Of a stretch of DNA of 64,000 bases, positions 18,349-27,584 are shown piece after piece. Origin of the DNA: Novosphingobium acidiphilum DSM 19966 (GTDB lineage Bacteria; Pseudomonadota; Alphaproteobacteria; Sphingomonadales; Sphingomonadaceae); the NCBI RefSeq assembly GCF_000429005.1, contig NZ_AUBA01000013.1, positions 1 to 64,000 on the forward strand. Reading direction: 5' to 3'. Position 1 is the stretch's first letter; each line of letters begins with the position of its first letter. A program made the position numbers and the translations under genes. Under the pieces are notes generated by a model. It ran no database searches. It saw only the letters and a program-made list of their open reading frames with translations, and was not told the DNA's origin.

Positions 18349-19543
18349 CGAACAGACTGGCCAGTTCCACATGGGTTGACCAACGGAACTGGCCCACCGC
18401 GCGCAGCGCCTCAAGACGATAGCCGCCCGCGATCAGCGTGGCGGCATCGCGCGCCCAGCTGGCCGGGTTGCAACTGACATAGACCACCTGCGGCACGTGC
18501 GATGCGGCGATCTGTTCGACCTGTTCGCGCGCACCGGCGCGGGGCGGATCGAGCAGGACCGCGGCGAAACGATCGAGCTCTTCGGTGCGCAGCGGGTTGC
18601 GGAACAGATCGCGATGCAGCGTGTGGACCGTACGGCCATGCATGCGCGCTGCGGCCTGGGCCGCCATATGCGCATCGCGCGCGGCCTCAACCGACAGCAC
18701 TTTGGCGCCCTGTGCCGCCAGCGCAAAGGCAAAGGTGCCCAGCCCTGAAAACAGGTCGGCCACCGTGGCCGCGCCTGCCAGCCAGGCGCGCGCAGCAGCG
18801 ATCAGCGCCGCTTCGCCATCGGCAGTCGCCTGCAAAAACGCGCCCGGCGGCAGCGAGACCGGGGTGCCGCCCAGCGTCACCGTCAACGGTTCGGGTTCCC
18901 ACACGGTTTCGGGGCCATAGCCGCTGTCAAGCGTCAGCCGTGCCAGCGCATTGTCGCGCGCGAAATCGAGCAGCGCCTCGGTCGCGGCCAGGCCTTCGGC
19001 GGTAAAACCGGTTAGCCCCAGCGCGACACCCTGATCGGCCTGCACCAGGTCGATCTCGACCGACAGCTTGCGATCGGCGCGCGACGCAAGCAGCACGCGC
19101 AACGGCGCCACCAGCGCGAACAGCGCGGGCGCCAGCACCGCGCATTCCTTCAGATCGACGATCTTGTGCGAGCCCTGTTCGCGAAACCCGATCACCACCC
19201 GCCGTCCGATGGCCTGCGCGTGCAGCGTGGCGCGGCGGCGGCTGTGCGGCGGCGAGACATGCGCGGATGGCATGTCACCCGGTTCGATCCCCTGCCCGCG
19301 CGCGCCACCGGCAACCCGGTCGTTGACGAATGCGGCCAGCGCGCGTTCGGACAGGTGCTGCAACTGGCACGACCCGCAGGCGGGAAAATGCCGACACGGT
19401 GGCTCGACATGGTCGGGGCCAAAGCTCAGCGTGCCATCGGCCTCAAGCGTGTCGCCGGGGGCGGCAAGCGGCACGTGGCGGCCATCGGCGGTGGCGCCAT
19501 CGCCCTTTGCAGCGACGCGCACGATCAATCCTGGTGTGTTCAC
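18341..19543 (-). CDS. RNA (uracil-5-)-methyltransferase, TrmA/RlmD family
   Basis: SAM-dependent enzyme that methylates C5 of a uridine in rRNA or tRNA. It has 400 residues. GTG 19543 overlaps the nnr stop codon (GTGA) and gives MNTPGLIVRVAAKGDG. An N-terminal iron-sulfur signature CRHFPACGSC (CX5CX2C) with a later cysteine in LKECAVL is typical of RlmD-like members. The SAM site is DLFSGLGTFAFALA, the conserved DPPRAGA follows, and the catalytic cysteine is in VYVSCNPASWARD. Which uridine is modified cannot be told from sequence. Confidence 0.92.
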   Translation of the reverse strand: MNTPGLIVRVAAKGDGATADGRHVPLAAPGDTLEADGTLSFGPDHVEPPCRHFPACGSCQLQHLSERALAAFVNDRVAGGARGQGIEPGDMPSAHVSPPHSRRRATLHAQAIGRRVVIGFREQGSHKIVDLKECAVLAPALFALVAPLRVLLASRADRKLSVEIDLVQADQGVALGLTGFTAEGLAATEALLDFARDNALARLTLDSGYGPETVWEPEPLTVTLGGTPVSLPPGAFLQATADGEAALIAAARAWLAGAATVADLFSGLGTFAFALAAQGAKVLSVEAARDAHMAAQAAARMHGRTVHTLHRDLFRNPLRTEELDRFAAVLLDPPRAGAREQVEQIAASHVPQVVYVSCNPASWARDAATLIAGGYRLEALRAVGQFRWSTHVELASLFVR

Positions 19544-20955
19544 AATGCGGCCCGTAGCGCCGAACGCACCGCGTCTGCAAGGTCGGAAGCGGCAAAGGCC
19601 GGACCGGTGCATTCGGCCGCGCGGCCGTGCAGCCACACCCCTTCGCACGCAGCGCGCAGCGGATCGCGTGTCACGGCAAGCCGGCTCGCCACAATCCCGG
19701 CCAGCACATCGCCGGTGCCCGCCACCGACAGCCATGGTGACGCGCGCGGGGCAACGATCACCTGCGCTTGCGGTGTGGCAATCACGGTATCGGGCCCCTT
19801 GGCCACGACCACGGCACCTGTCGCTTGCGCCAGACGCACCGCCCGGTCGCGTTTGCACCCTGCACCATCCAGCCCGAAGCCGCGTTCCAGCGCGGCCAGT
19901 TCGCCCGCGTGCGGCGTCAGCACGCGCGGACATTCGCCTGCCTGCCCCGGGCGCAACAGCATCAATGCATCGGCATCGATCACCAGCGGATGCCCGGCGG
20001 CCAGCGCCGCATTCAGCCGTTCGCGCGCCACCGCATCGCGGCCCAGCCCCGGCCCCACGAGCACCGCGGCAATCCGCGCATCGCCCAGCGCGTGCGCAGG
20101 ATCATCGCGCAGCACCACCAGATCGGGCGGCACCGCGCCGGGATCGGTTTGTGCGATCAACCGCACATAGCCGGCACCCGCATGACGCGCGGCCAGCGCC
20201 GACAGCAGGGCCGCGCCGGGCATGGCGCCGCCCACGATCGCCAGCAAGCCACGAAGATACTTGTGTGCATTGGCGGCGGGCGGCGCCACATCCGCCATCG
20301 GCAGCACCGTCGCCGCGCCGGATATGGCCGCAGCCCCGATATCGACCAGCCGCAGCGCCCCGCTCAGCGCCGCCGCCGGCATCGCAAAGTGCGCATGTTT
20401 CCACGCACCCAGCGCGATCGTAAGATCAAAGCCGGGCAGGCCGGGATTGAGCACCGCACCGCTGTCGCTGTCGACCCCGCTGGGCAGATCGATTGCAACG
20501 CGGCGCTGGTGCACCGCCATCAGCCCGGTCAAAAGCGCAAACCAGTCGTCGGCAACCGCGCGGGTCAGCCCACTGCCGAACAGCGCATCGACCAGCACCT
20601 CGCCATCGGGCAGCGTGGCGGGAACGCCGTCAAGCACCACGCCTGCAAACGACGCGCGCGCATGGATCGCGGCCGGCGTGCGCGGGCCAATCGGGGCGAT
20701 CACCGTGACCGGCACCCCACGTTCCAGCAGATGCCGCGCGATCACATACCCGTCACCGCCGTTGTTGCCGGGCCCGCACAGCACGGTCACCTTGCGTCCG
20801 GCGCACATCCGGTGGACCAGTGCGCCTGCGCCATGGCCCGCCTGTTCCATCAGGCTTTCGACCGATGCACCTGCATCGATCAGCCCCTGTTCGGCCGCGC
20901 GCATCGCCGCAACCGTCAGGACCTGCGACAGATTGCGATCACTGGATCGGGCCAT
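19540..20955 (-). CDS. nnr: Bifunctional NAD(P)H-hydrate repair enzyme (epimerase + dehydratase)
   Basis: Repairs damaged NADHX/NADPHX. At 471 residues it is the fused form. The N-terminal epimerase (YjeF_N, about 1-210) has LCGPGNNGGDGYVIARHL. The C-terminal ribokinase-like dehydratase (about 225-471) has LVGPGLGRD, LTPHAGELAAL, VVAKGPDTV and the anion hole SVAGTGDVLAGI. It starts inside the end of the upstream lipoprotein gene (17-bp overlap), and its stop overlaps the RNA methyltransferase start. It is the middle of a coupled chain. Confidence 0.95.
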   Translation of the reverse strand: MARSSDRNLSQVLTVAAMRAAEQGLIDAGASVESLMEQAGHGAGALVHRMCAGRKVTVLCGPGNNGGDGYVIARHLLERGVPVTVIAPIGPRTPAAIHARASFAGVVLDGVPATLPDGEVLVDALFGSGLTRAVADDWFALLTGLMAVHQRRVAIDLPSGVDSDSGAVLNPGLPGFDLTIALGAWKHAHFAMPAAALSGALRLVDIGAAAISGAATVLPMADVAPPAANAHKYLRGLLAIVGGAMPGAALLSALAARHAGAGYVRLIAQTDPGAVPPDLVVLRDDPAHALGDARIAAVLVGPGLGRDAVARERLNAALAAGHPLVIDADALMLLRPGQAGECPRVLTPHAGELAALERGFGLDGAGCKRDRAVRLAQATGAVVVAKGPDTVIATPQAQVIVAPRASPWLSVAGTGDVLAGIVASRLAVTRDPLRAACEGVWLHGRAAECTGPAFAASDLADAVRSALRAAL

Positions 20956-21286
20956 TGGTGCGCCTCATGTTCGCAGGAAAGCGATAGCGGTCATGCCCCA
21001 GCGCAACCTGCAACCGCCCGTCGGCGATCCGGCTGGTCAGGGCCGGGGCCGCACCATCGTCGGCAATCAGAACACGTTGGTCGTCGACCAGGCGCAATCG
21101 GCGAAATCCGCCATCGGGCCGATGCACCACCACCAGATCACCGGCCTGTTCAACCCGGCATCGCGCAACAAATACACCTGTCCCGTCCAGCGCACAATCG
21201 ATCGGGTGCATGGCCGGCTCGGGATCGCCCGCCTGGCGACCACACCCCGCCAGCAGCAGCGCGATCAGCATCAGGGATTTGCGCAT
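20939..21286 (-). CDS. Small lipoprotein of unknown function
   Basis: A 115-residue protein with a clear lipobox: MRKSLMLIALLLAGC, so Cys15 would be lipidated. ATG 21286 follows GGAGGATT at good spacing; the frame is open further upstream but unlikely used. The mature part is soluble-looking, with no motif that I recognise. It begins 38 bp after the ilvD stop and overlaps the nnr start, suggesting one transcript. Function is unknown. Confidence 0.8.
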   Translation of the reverse strand: MRKSLMLIALLLAGCGRQAGDPEPAMHPIDCALDGTGVFVARCRVEQAGDLVVVHRPDGGFRRLRLVDDQRVLIADDGAAPALTSRIADGRLQVALGHDRYRFPANMRRTNGPIQ

Positions 21287-21324
21287 CGGCCAATCCTCCG
21301 GCGCATTGGCCGGCAGGTCGGGCA

Positions 21325-23181
21325 TCAGCGTGGTTTCAGCTGCGTTACATCGCGTACGGCGCCGCGCGCGGCGCTGGTGGTCATCGCGGCATAGGCTTGC
21401 AGCGCCACCGACACTTTGCGCGGGCGTGGCTTGGTCGGGGCCCAGGCCTGGGCGCCTTTGGCCTCCATCGCCGCGCGGCGCGCGGCCAGCACATGGTCGG
21501 CGACATCGAGGTGGATCGCGCGACTGTGAATATCGATCGTGATCCTGTCGCCGTTTTCAACCAGGCCGATCGTACCGCCTTCGGCGGCTTCGGGCGAGAC
21601 ATGGCCGATCGACAGACCCGAGGTGCCTCCCGAAAAGCGCCCGTCGGTGATCAGCGCACAGACTTTGCCAAGGCCTTTCGACTTGATATAGCTGGTGGGG
21701 TACAGCATTTCCTGCATGCCCGGCCCGCCGCGCGGCCCTTCATAGCGGATCACCACGACGTCACCTGCGGCGACCTGCCCGGTCAGAATGCCGGTCACCG
21801 CGGCATCCTGGCTTTCGAACACGACCGCCGGGCCGGCGAAGGTCAGGATGCTTTCATCGACGCCGGCGGTTTTGACGATGCAGCCATCGGCGGCGATATT
21901 GCCGCTGAGCACGGCCAGCCCGCCATCCTTGGAAAAGGCGTGCTCAACGCTGCGGATCACGCCGTGTTCGCGATCGAGATCGAGTTCGGCCCAACGCCGG
22001 TTCTGGCTGAAAGCGACCTGTGTGGGAACACCACCGGGTGCGGCCCGGAAAAATTCCTGCACCGCCGGCGACGTGGTGCGCCCGATATCCCATTGCGCCA
22101 GTGCATCGGCCATGGTGCGGCTGTGTACGGTGGGCAGATCGGTGCGGATCAGCCCGCCGCGTTCAAGTTCGCCCAGGATCGCCATGATGCCGCCTGCACG
22201 GTGGACATCTTCCATATGCACGTCGGACTTGGCCGGAGCGACCTTGGCCAGACAGGGCACGCGGCGCGACAGGCGGTCGATATCGGTCATGGTGAAATCG
22301 ACCCCGGCTTCGTGCGCAGCCGCCAGCAGATGCAGCACCGTGTTGGTCGATCCGCCCATCGCGATATCCAGGCTCATCGCGTTTTCAAATGCGGCAAAGC
22401 CTGCGATCGTGCGCGGCAGGGCATCGGCATCGTCCTGTTCGTACCAGCGCCGCGCCAGATCGACGATCACGTGGCCGGCCTGGCGGAACAGGCGTTCGCG
22501 ATCGGCATGGGTGGCCAGCACCGAACCATTGCCCGGCAGGCTGAGCCCCAGCGCCTCGGTCAGGCAATTCATCGAATTGGCGGTAAACATGCCGCTGCAT
22601 GAACCGCACGTCGGGCAGGCCGAACGTTCGATCGATTGCACTTCCTCGTCGGTATAGCTGTCGTCGGCGGCGGCCACCATCGCATCGACCAGATCGAGCG
22701 CGGTTTCCTTGCCGCGCAGCACGACTTTTCCGGCCTCCATCGGGCCGCCCGATACGAACACCACCGGAATGTTGATACGCAACGCCGCCATCAGCATGCC
22801 TGGCGTGATCTTGTCACAGTTGGAAATGCACACCATCGCGTCGGCGCAATGGGCATTGACCATATATTCCACGCTGTCGGCGATCAGATCGCGGCTGGGC
22901 AGCGAATACAGCATGCCATCATGGCCCATGGCGATGCCGTCATCGACCGCGATCGTGTTGAATTCCTTGGCCACGCCGCCCGCCGCCTCGATCTCGCGCG
23001 CGACCAGCTGCCCCAGATCCTTCAGATGCACATGGCCGGGCACGAACTGGGTAAAGGAATTGACCACTGCGATGATCGGCTTGCCAAAATCGCTGTCCTT
23101 CATTCCCGTCGCCCGCCACAGGCCGCGCGCGCCTGCCATATTGCGGCCGTGGGTGGTGGTGCGTGAACGATAGGGGGGCAT
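21325..23181 (-). CDS. ilvD: Dihydroxy-acid dehydratase
   Basis: Iron-sulfur enzyme that dehydrates 2,3-dihydroxy acids in valine, isoleucine and leucine synthesis. It has 618 residues from ATG 23181, behind a GGAG site. Cluster cysteines are in CISNCDKITPG and CPTCGSCSGMF, with the metal-binding AVDDGIAMGHDGM earlier. The C-terminal domain has DGRFSGGTSGLSIGH. Length and motif order are normal. It is first in the minus-strand run that continues into the lipoprotein and nnr. Confidence 0.97.
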   Translation of the reverse strand: MPPYRSRTTTHGRNMAGARGLWRATGMKDSDFGKPIIAVVNSFTQFVPGHVHLKDLGQLVAREIEAAGGVAKEFNTIAVDDGIAMGHDGMLYSLPSRDLIADSVEYMVNAHCADAMVCISNCDKITPGMLMAALRINIPVVFVSGGPMEAGKVVLRGKETALDLVDAMVAAADDSYTDEEVQSIERSACPTCGSCSGMFTANSMNCLTEALGLSLPGNGSVLATHADRERLFRQAGHVIVDLARRWYEQDDADALPRTIAGFAAFENAMSLDIAMGGSTNTVLHLLAAAHEAGVDFTMTDIDRLSRRVPCLAKVAPAKSDVHMEDVHRAGGIMAILGELERGGLIRTDLPTVHSRTMADALAQWDIGRTTSPAVQEFFRAAPGGVPTQVAFSQNRRWAELDLDREHGVIRSVEHAFSKDGGLAVLSGNIAADGCIVKTAGVDESILTFAGPAVVFESQDAAVTGILTGQVAAGDVVVIRYEGPRGGPGMQEMLYPTSYIKSKGLGKVCALITDGRFSGGTSGLSIGHVSPEAAEGGTIGLVENGDRITIDIHSRAIHLDVADHVLAARRAAMEAKGAQAWAPTKPRPRKVSVALQAYAAMTTSAARGAVRDVTQLKPR

Positions 23182-23258
23182 TGGGGCAACTCCGAAACGC
23201 TTTGATCGCGCCTCCTAGCCGAGCCGCGCTGCAAAATCGAAAGTATAATTTGCGACGA

Positions 23259-23983
23259 TCACCCCAGCCGATCCGCCACCGCACGCACCATGCGCTCCAG
23301 CCGGTCGGCCCATTGCGCCTGGCCCGCGGCATCGCCGATCAGATCCTGGCGCACTTCGACCCCGACATAGGCAATGCCGCGTGCCTCGGCATGGCGGTCC
23401 ATCGTCGCGTTCAGCAGCGCGCCCGAATAGGGCTGCTGATCACCCACGACCAGCCCGGGTTCATGCCGCAACCAGTCGAGCGCCAGTGCTGCGCCGCGGC
23501 GATCCTGGTTGTACAAAATGCCGATATGCCACGGACGTTGCTCGTCCGGACGGCTCGCCAGACGCGGGGTAAAACTGTGCAGCGACAGGATCAACGCAGG
23601 CTGCATCCGGTCGATCAGATCGGTCAGCGCGGCGTGGTAAGGGCGATGAAACCGGTCAAGCCGCGCCTGACGCCCCGCATGGTCGAGCGCATTGCCGGCA
23701 ATGGCGTGGCCATCGCTGGCGACAGGCGCCACGCCCGGTTCCTGTTCCTCGCGGTTGAAATCGCACACCAGGCGGCTGACATTGCCGAGAAACGCGGCAA
23801 ACCCGGGGCGCTGTACCAGCAATTCGGCAATGCCAGCCACGCCGATGTCGATCGCGATATGCGCGTGGAGCAACGCCGGATCGATCCCCAGATCGATATC
23901 GGCGGGCACCCGGGCAGAGGCATGGTCGGCCTCGATCAGAATGCCGCCGGGCGCGATATCGCCGATGATCCGGAACGCTTCGT

Positions 23984-23987
<4 letters not shown>
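23259..23987 (-). CDS. N-formylglutamate amidohydrolase-like protein
   Basis: A 242-residue member of the N-formylglutamate amidohydrolase fold. ATG 23987 overlaps the ispE stop (ATGA) and starts MNEAFRIIGD. Seen motifs are ILIEADHASARVPAD, which holds the metal-binding His, DFNREEQEPG, LSLHSFTP with another His, and VGVEVRQDLI near the C-terminus. The true substrate is uncertain, since many relatives are not histidine-catabolic. No hut genes are nearby, and coupling to ispE gives no functional clue. Confidence 0.88.
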
Positions 23988-24874
<887 letters not shown>

Positions 24875-24890
24875 GTCGCCTGTCTCAGTC

Positions 24891-24927
24891 GCCCCGGGCT
24901 ATCCGCCTTGACGATAGTACCCGGGGC
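24891..24927. terminator. Hairpin downstream of ETF-QO, possible terminator
   Basis: GCCCCGGG pairs with CCCGGGGC over 8 bp, and an inner CTATC/GATAG stem continues it. It lies between the ETF-QO stop and the ispE start. There is no T-tract, so the call is tentative. Confidence 0.42.
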
Positions 24928-24987
24928 ACCGCCCCTCTACCATGCAGCGCATGGTCCCCCTCCCCGTTTCGGTGAGGATCTGAATGG

Positions 24988-26634
24988 TCACATATTGGGA
25001 TAATTCGGCCCGCCGCCGCCCTCGGGCGTGACCCAGGTGATGTTCTGGGTCTTGTCCTTGATATCGCAGGTCTTGCAGTGCACGCAGTTCTGCGCGTTGA
25101 TCTGCAGGCGCGGGTCACCGTTTTCGGCGGTCACGAATTCATAGACCCCGGCCGGGCAGAAGCGCGCTTCGGGCCCGGCATAAAGCTTCAGGTTCACCTC
25201 CACCGGCACCGCGGGATCGGCCAGCACCAAATGGCACGGCTGGTCTTCCTCGTGATTGGTATAGGAATAGGCGACATTGGTCAGCCGGTCGAAGCTGATG
25301 ACGCCGTCGGGCTTGGGATAGTCGATCGGGCGATAGAGATCGGCACGCATCGTTGCCTCGGCATCGGTGTGATGCACCATCGGCTTGAACGGGTTGATCC
25401 GCAGCACCCGCGCCCACATGTCGGCGCCCGCCAGCACGGTGCCCAGCGACCCGCCGAATTTGGCGACCAGCGGCTGCGCGTTCTGGACCATCTTGAGCTC
25501 TTTGGCGATCCAGCTTTCGCGCACTGCGCTGTCGTATTCCATCAGCGCATCGTGTTCACGCCCCCCGGCGATCGCGGCCGCGATCGCTTCGGCGGCGAGC
25601 ATCCCCGATTTCATCGCGGTGTGGCTGCCCTTGATCCGCGGCACATTGACGAAGCCCGCCGAACACCCGATCAGCGCGCCGCCCGGAAACGCCAGCTGCG
25701 GCACCGACTGCCAGCCGCCCTCGTTGATTGCGCGCGCGCCATACGATACGCGGCGCCCGCCTTCGAGAATGGCGCGTATTTCCGGGTGCTGTTTCCAGCG
25801 CTGGAACTCTTCGTACGGATAGACGTAGGGGTTGGCATAATCGAGCGCGGTCACAAACCCCAGCGCAACCTGGTTGTTGGCCTGGTGATACAGGAACCCG
25901 CCGCCCCACGACTGCGATTCCGACAGCGGCCAGCCCTGGGTGTGCAGCACCCGGCCCGGCACATGTTTGGCCGGATCGATGTCCCACAGTTCCTTGATAC
26001 CGATGCCATAAACCTGCGGCTGGCAATCGCGTTCAAGGTCGAAATGCGCCTTCAACTGCTTGGTCAGGCTGCCGCGCGCGCCTTCGGCAAACAGCGTGTA
26101 TTTCGCGTGCAGCTCCATACCCGGCTGATAATCGGACTTTTTCGAGCCATCCTTGGCAATGCCCATGTCGCCGGTGGCCACGCCCATCACCGCGCCTTTG
26201 TCATCATACAGCACTTCGGCTGCGGCAAAGCCGGGGAACACTTCGACACCCAGTTCGCCCGCCTGTTCGGCCAGCCAGCGGCACAGATTGCCAAGGCTGC
26301 CGGTATACGTGCCATGGTTCGACATGAACGGCGGCATCGGCCAGTGCGGGATCGCATATTTGCCGGTTTTGGTCAGCACCCAGTGCCAGTTGTCGGTAAC
26401 CGGGGTGTCGGCCAGCGAACAGCCCATGGTGCGCCATTCGGGCAGCAATTCATCGAGCGCGCGCGGATCGACCACCGCGCCTGACAGGATATGCGCGCCG
26501 ATTTCCGACCCTTTTTCAAGCACGCAGACGCTGAGTTCAGGATTGACCTGTTTCAGCCGGATCGCTGCCCCCAGCCCCGCCGGTCCACCACCGACGATGA
26601 CAACGTCATAGGGCATTGATTCGCGTTCGCTCAT
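24988..26634 (-). CDS. etfD: Electron transfer flavoprotein-ubiquinone oxidoreductase
   Basis: Membrane-associated flavoprotein that passes electrons from ETF (fatty acid and amino acid oxidation) to ubiquinone. It has 548 residues from ATG 26634, behind GGAG. The N-terminal FAD motif is VVIVGGGPAGLGAA. The C-terminal 4Fe-4S ligands are in NAQNCVHCKTCDIKD and a preceding RFCPAGVYEF. PLAFPGG-like and GCSAGFVNVPRIKGSH stretches are the usual quinone and membrane-binding region. The divergent promoter gap of 114 bp separates it from the glycosylase-like gene. Confidence 0.96.
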   Translation of the reverse strand: MSERESMPYDVVIVGGGPAGLGAAIRLKQVNPELSVCVLEKGSEIGAHILSGAVVDPRALDELLPEWRTMGCSLADTPVTDNWHWVLTKTGKYAIPHWPMPPFMSNHGTYTGSLGNLCRWLAEQAGELGVEVFPGFAAAEVLYDDKGAVMGVATGDMGIAKDGSKKSDYQPGMELHAKYTLFAEGARGSLTKQLKAHFDLERDCQPQVYGIGIKELWDIDPAKHVPGRVLHTQGWPLSESQSWGGGFLYHQANNQVALGFVTALDYANPYVYPYEEFQRWKQHPEIRAILEGGRRVSYGARAINEGGWQSVPQLAFPGGALIGCSAGFVNVPRIKGSHTAMKSGMLAAEAIAAAIAGGREHDALMEYDSAVRESWIAKELKMVQNAQPLVAKFGGSLGTVLAGADMWARVLRINPFKPMVHHTDAEATMRADLYRPIDYPKPDGVISFDRLTNVAYSYTNHEEDQPCHLVLADPAVPVEVNLKLYAGPEARFCPAGVYEFVTAENGDPRLQINAQNCVHCKTCDIKDKTQNITWVTPEGGGGPNYPNM

Positions 26635-26748
26635 TATGCGCTCCGTCTTCGTGCAACGCGCCCACCTGCCCCGGCGACAAGCTTAACCGCGTGATTGATT
26701 TGCGCGTCAGCCTTGAAAGCTGTCTCGACCAAGGTCAATAGCAGTTGC

Positions 26749-27513
26749 ATGGTTCCATCCAATTCACAATTTCCCGCCGGTGCAGACGGCCTGCCCGGTG
26801 TGCCGCTGGCGCAGGCCTTAGACGCCGCGCTGGGCTGGTGGCGCGAGGCCGGGGTGGATGGCGATTGGCTGGACACGCCGCAGGACTGGCTGGCCAAGAC
26901 CAAGCCTGTCGCAAAGACGAACGCAGCACCCGCGCCCGAGCCCGAGGCGAAAGTCCTGATCGGCGGGGGGCATGCCGCATGGCCGCGCGATCTGCCGGCG
27001 TTTTGCGCCTGGTGGATGGAACACCCCGATCTTGCCCCCGATGGCGCGTTGCGCGTGCCGCCTGCGGGCCCGCATGCCCCCGCGTTGATGATCGTGGTGC
27101 CGATGCCCGAGGCCGAAGACAACGAAACCCTGCTGTCGGCCAAGGGCGGGCGGCTGCTCGACGGGTTCCTTGGCGCGGCAGGCCTGTCGCGCGCGCAGGT
27201 CTATTGCGCGGCGGCACTGCCTGCGCGAATCAGCGCGCCCGACTGGTCTGCACTGGCCGAAGCGGGTCTGGGTGAACTGTTGGCGCACCATATCGCGCTG
27301 GTCCGTCCGCAACGCCTGATGCTGTTTGGCCAGAACGGCATTTCAACGCTTCTGGGCAACGCTTTGACGAATAATTCCACGCATTTACAACCGATCAACC
27401 ATGATGATCCCATGATCCCCGCGCTACCTGCCTATGATCTTGAAGCGATCGTGGCACGGCCGGCGCTCAAGGCCGGGCTATGGAGCCGGTGGCTGGACTG
27501 GATGCCCGCGTGA
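26749..27513 (+). CDS. Uracil-DNA glycosylase-like protein with altered active-site motifs
   Basis: A 254-residue protein (ATG 26749; weak ribosome site). The second half looks like the family 4/5 uracil-DNA glycosylase fold: a strand APALMIVVPMPEAED where the catalytic GExPG loop would be, then AKGGRLLDGFLGAAGLSRAQVYCAAALPAR, and RPQRLMLFGQNG. The usual GEAPG is replaced by VPMPE, and no clear HPS motif follows. There are no obvious iron-sulfur cysteines. The N-terminal region contains an acidic/proline linker (PAPEPEAK). Probably a divergent or inactive relative. Confidence 0.65.
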   Translation: MVPSNSQFPAGADGLPGVPLAQALDAALGWWREAGVDGDWLDTPQDWLAKTKPVAKTNAAPAPEPEAKVLIGGGHAAWPRDLPAFCAWWMEHPDLAPDGALRVPPAGPHAPALMIVVPMPEAEDNETLLSAKGGRLLDGFLGAAGLSRAQVYCAAALPARISAPDWSALAEAGLGELLAHHIALVRPQRLMLFGQNGISTLLGNALTNNSTHLQPINHDDPMIPALPAYDLEAIVARPALKAGLWSRWLDWMPA

Positions 27514-27584
27514 CCGATCAGGGAAACAGGAATTGCAGTGCCAGTGATCGCAAGCATGGCGCCAGACGTGACCGGGGCATCGGC

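Noticed and set aside
19768..22602. Long plus-strand open frame (about 944 codons) opposite nnr, the lipoprotein and ilvD
   Set aside because: It crosses three well-supported genes on the other strand and its translation is typical GC-shadow composition, without motifs or a ribosome site.
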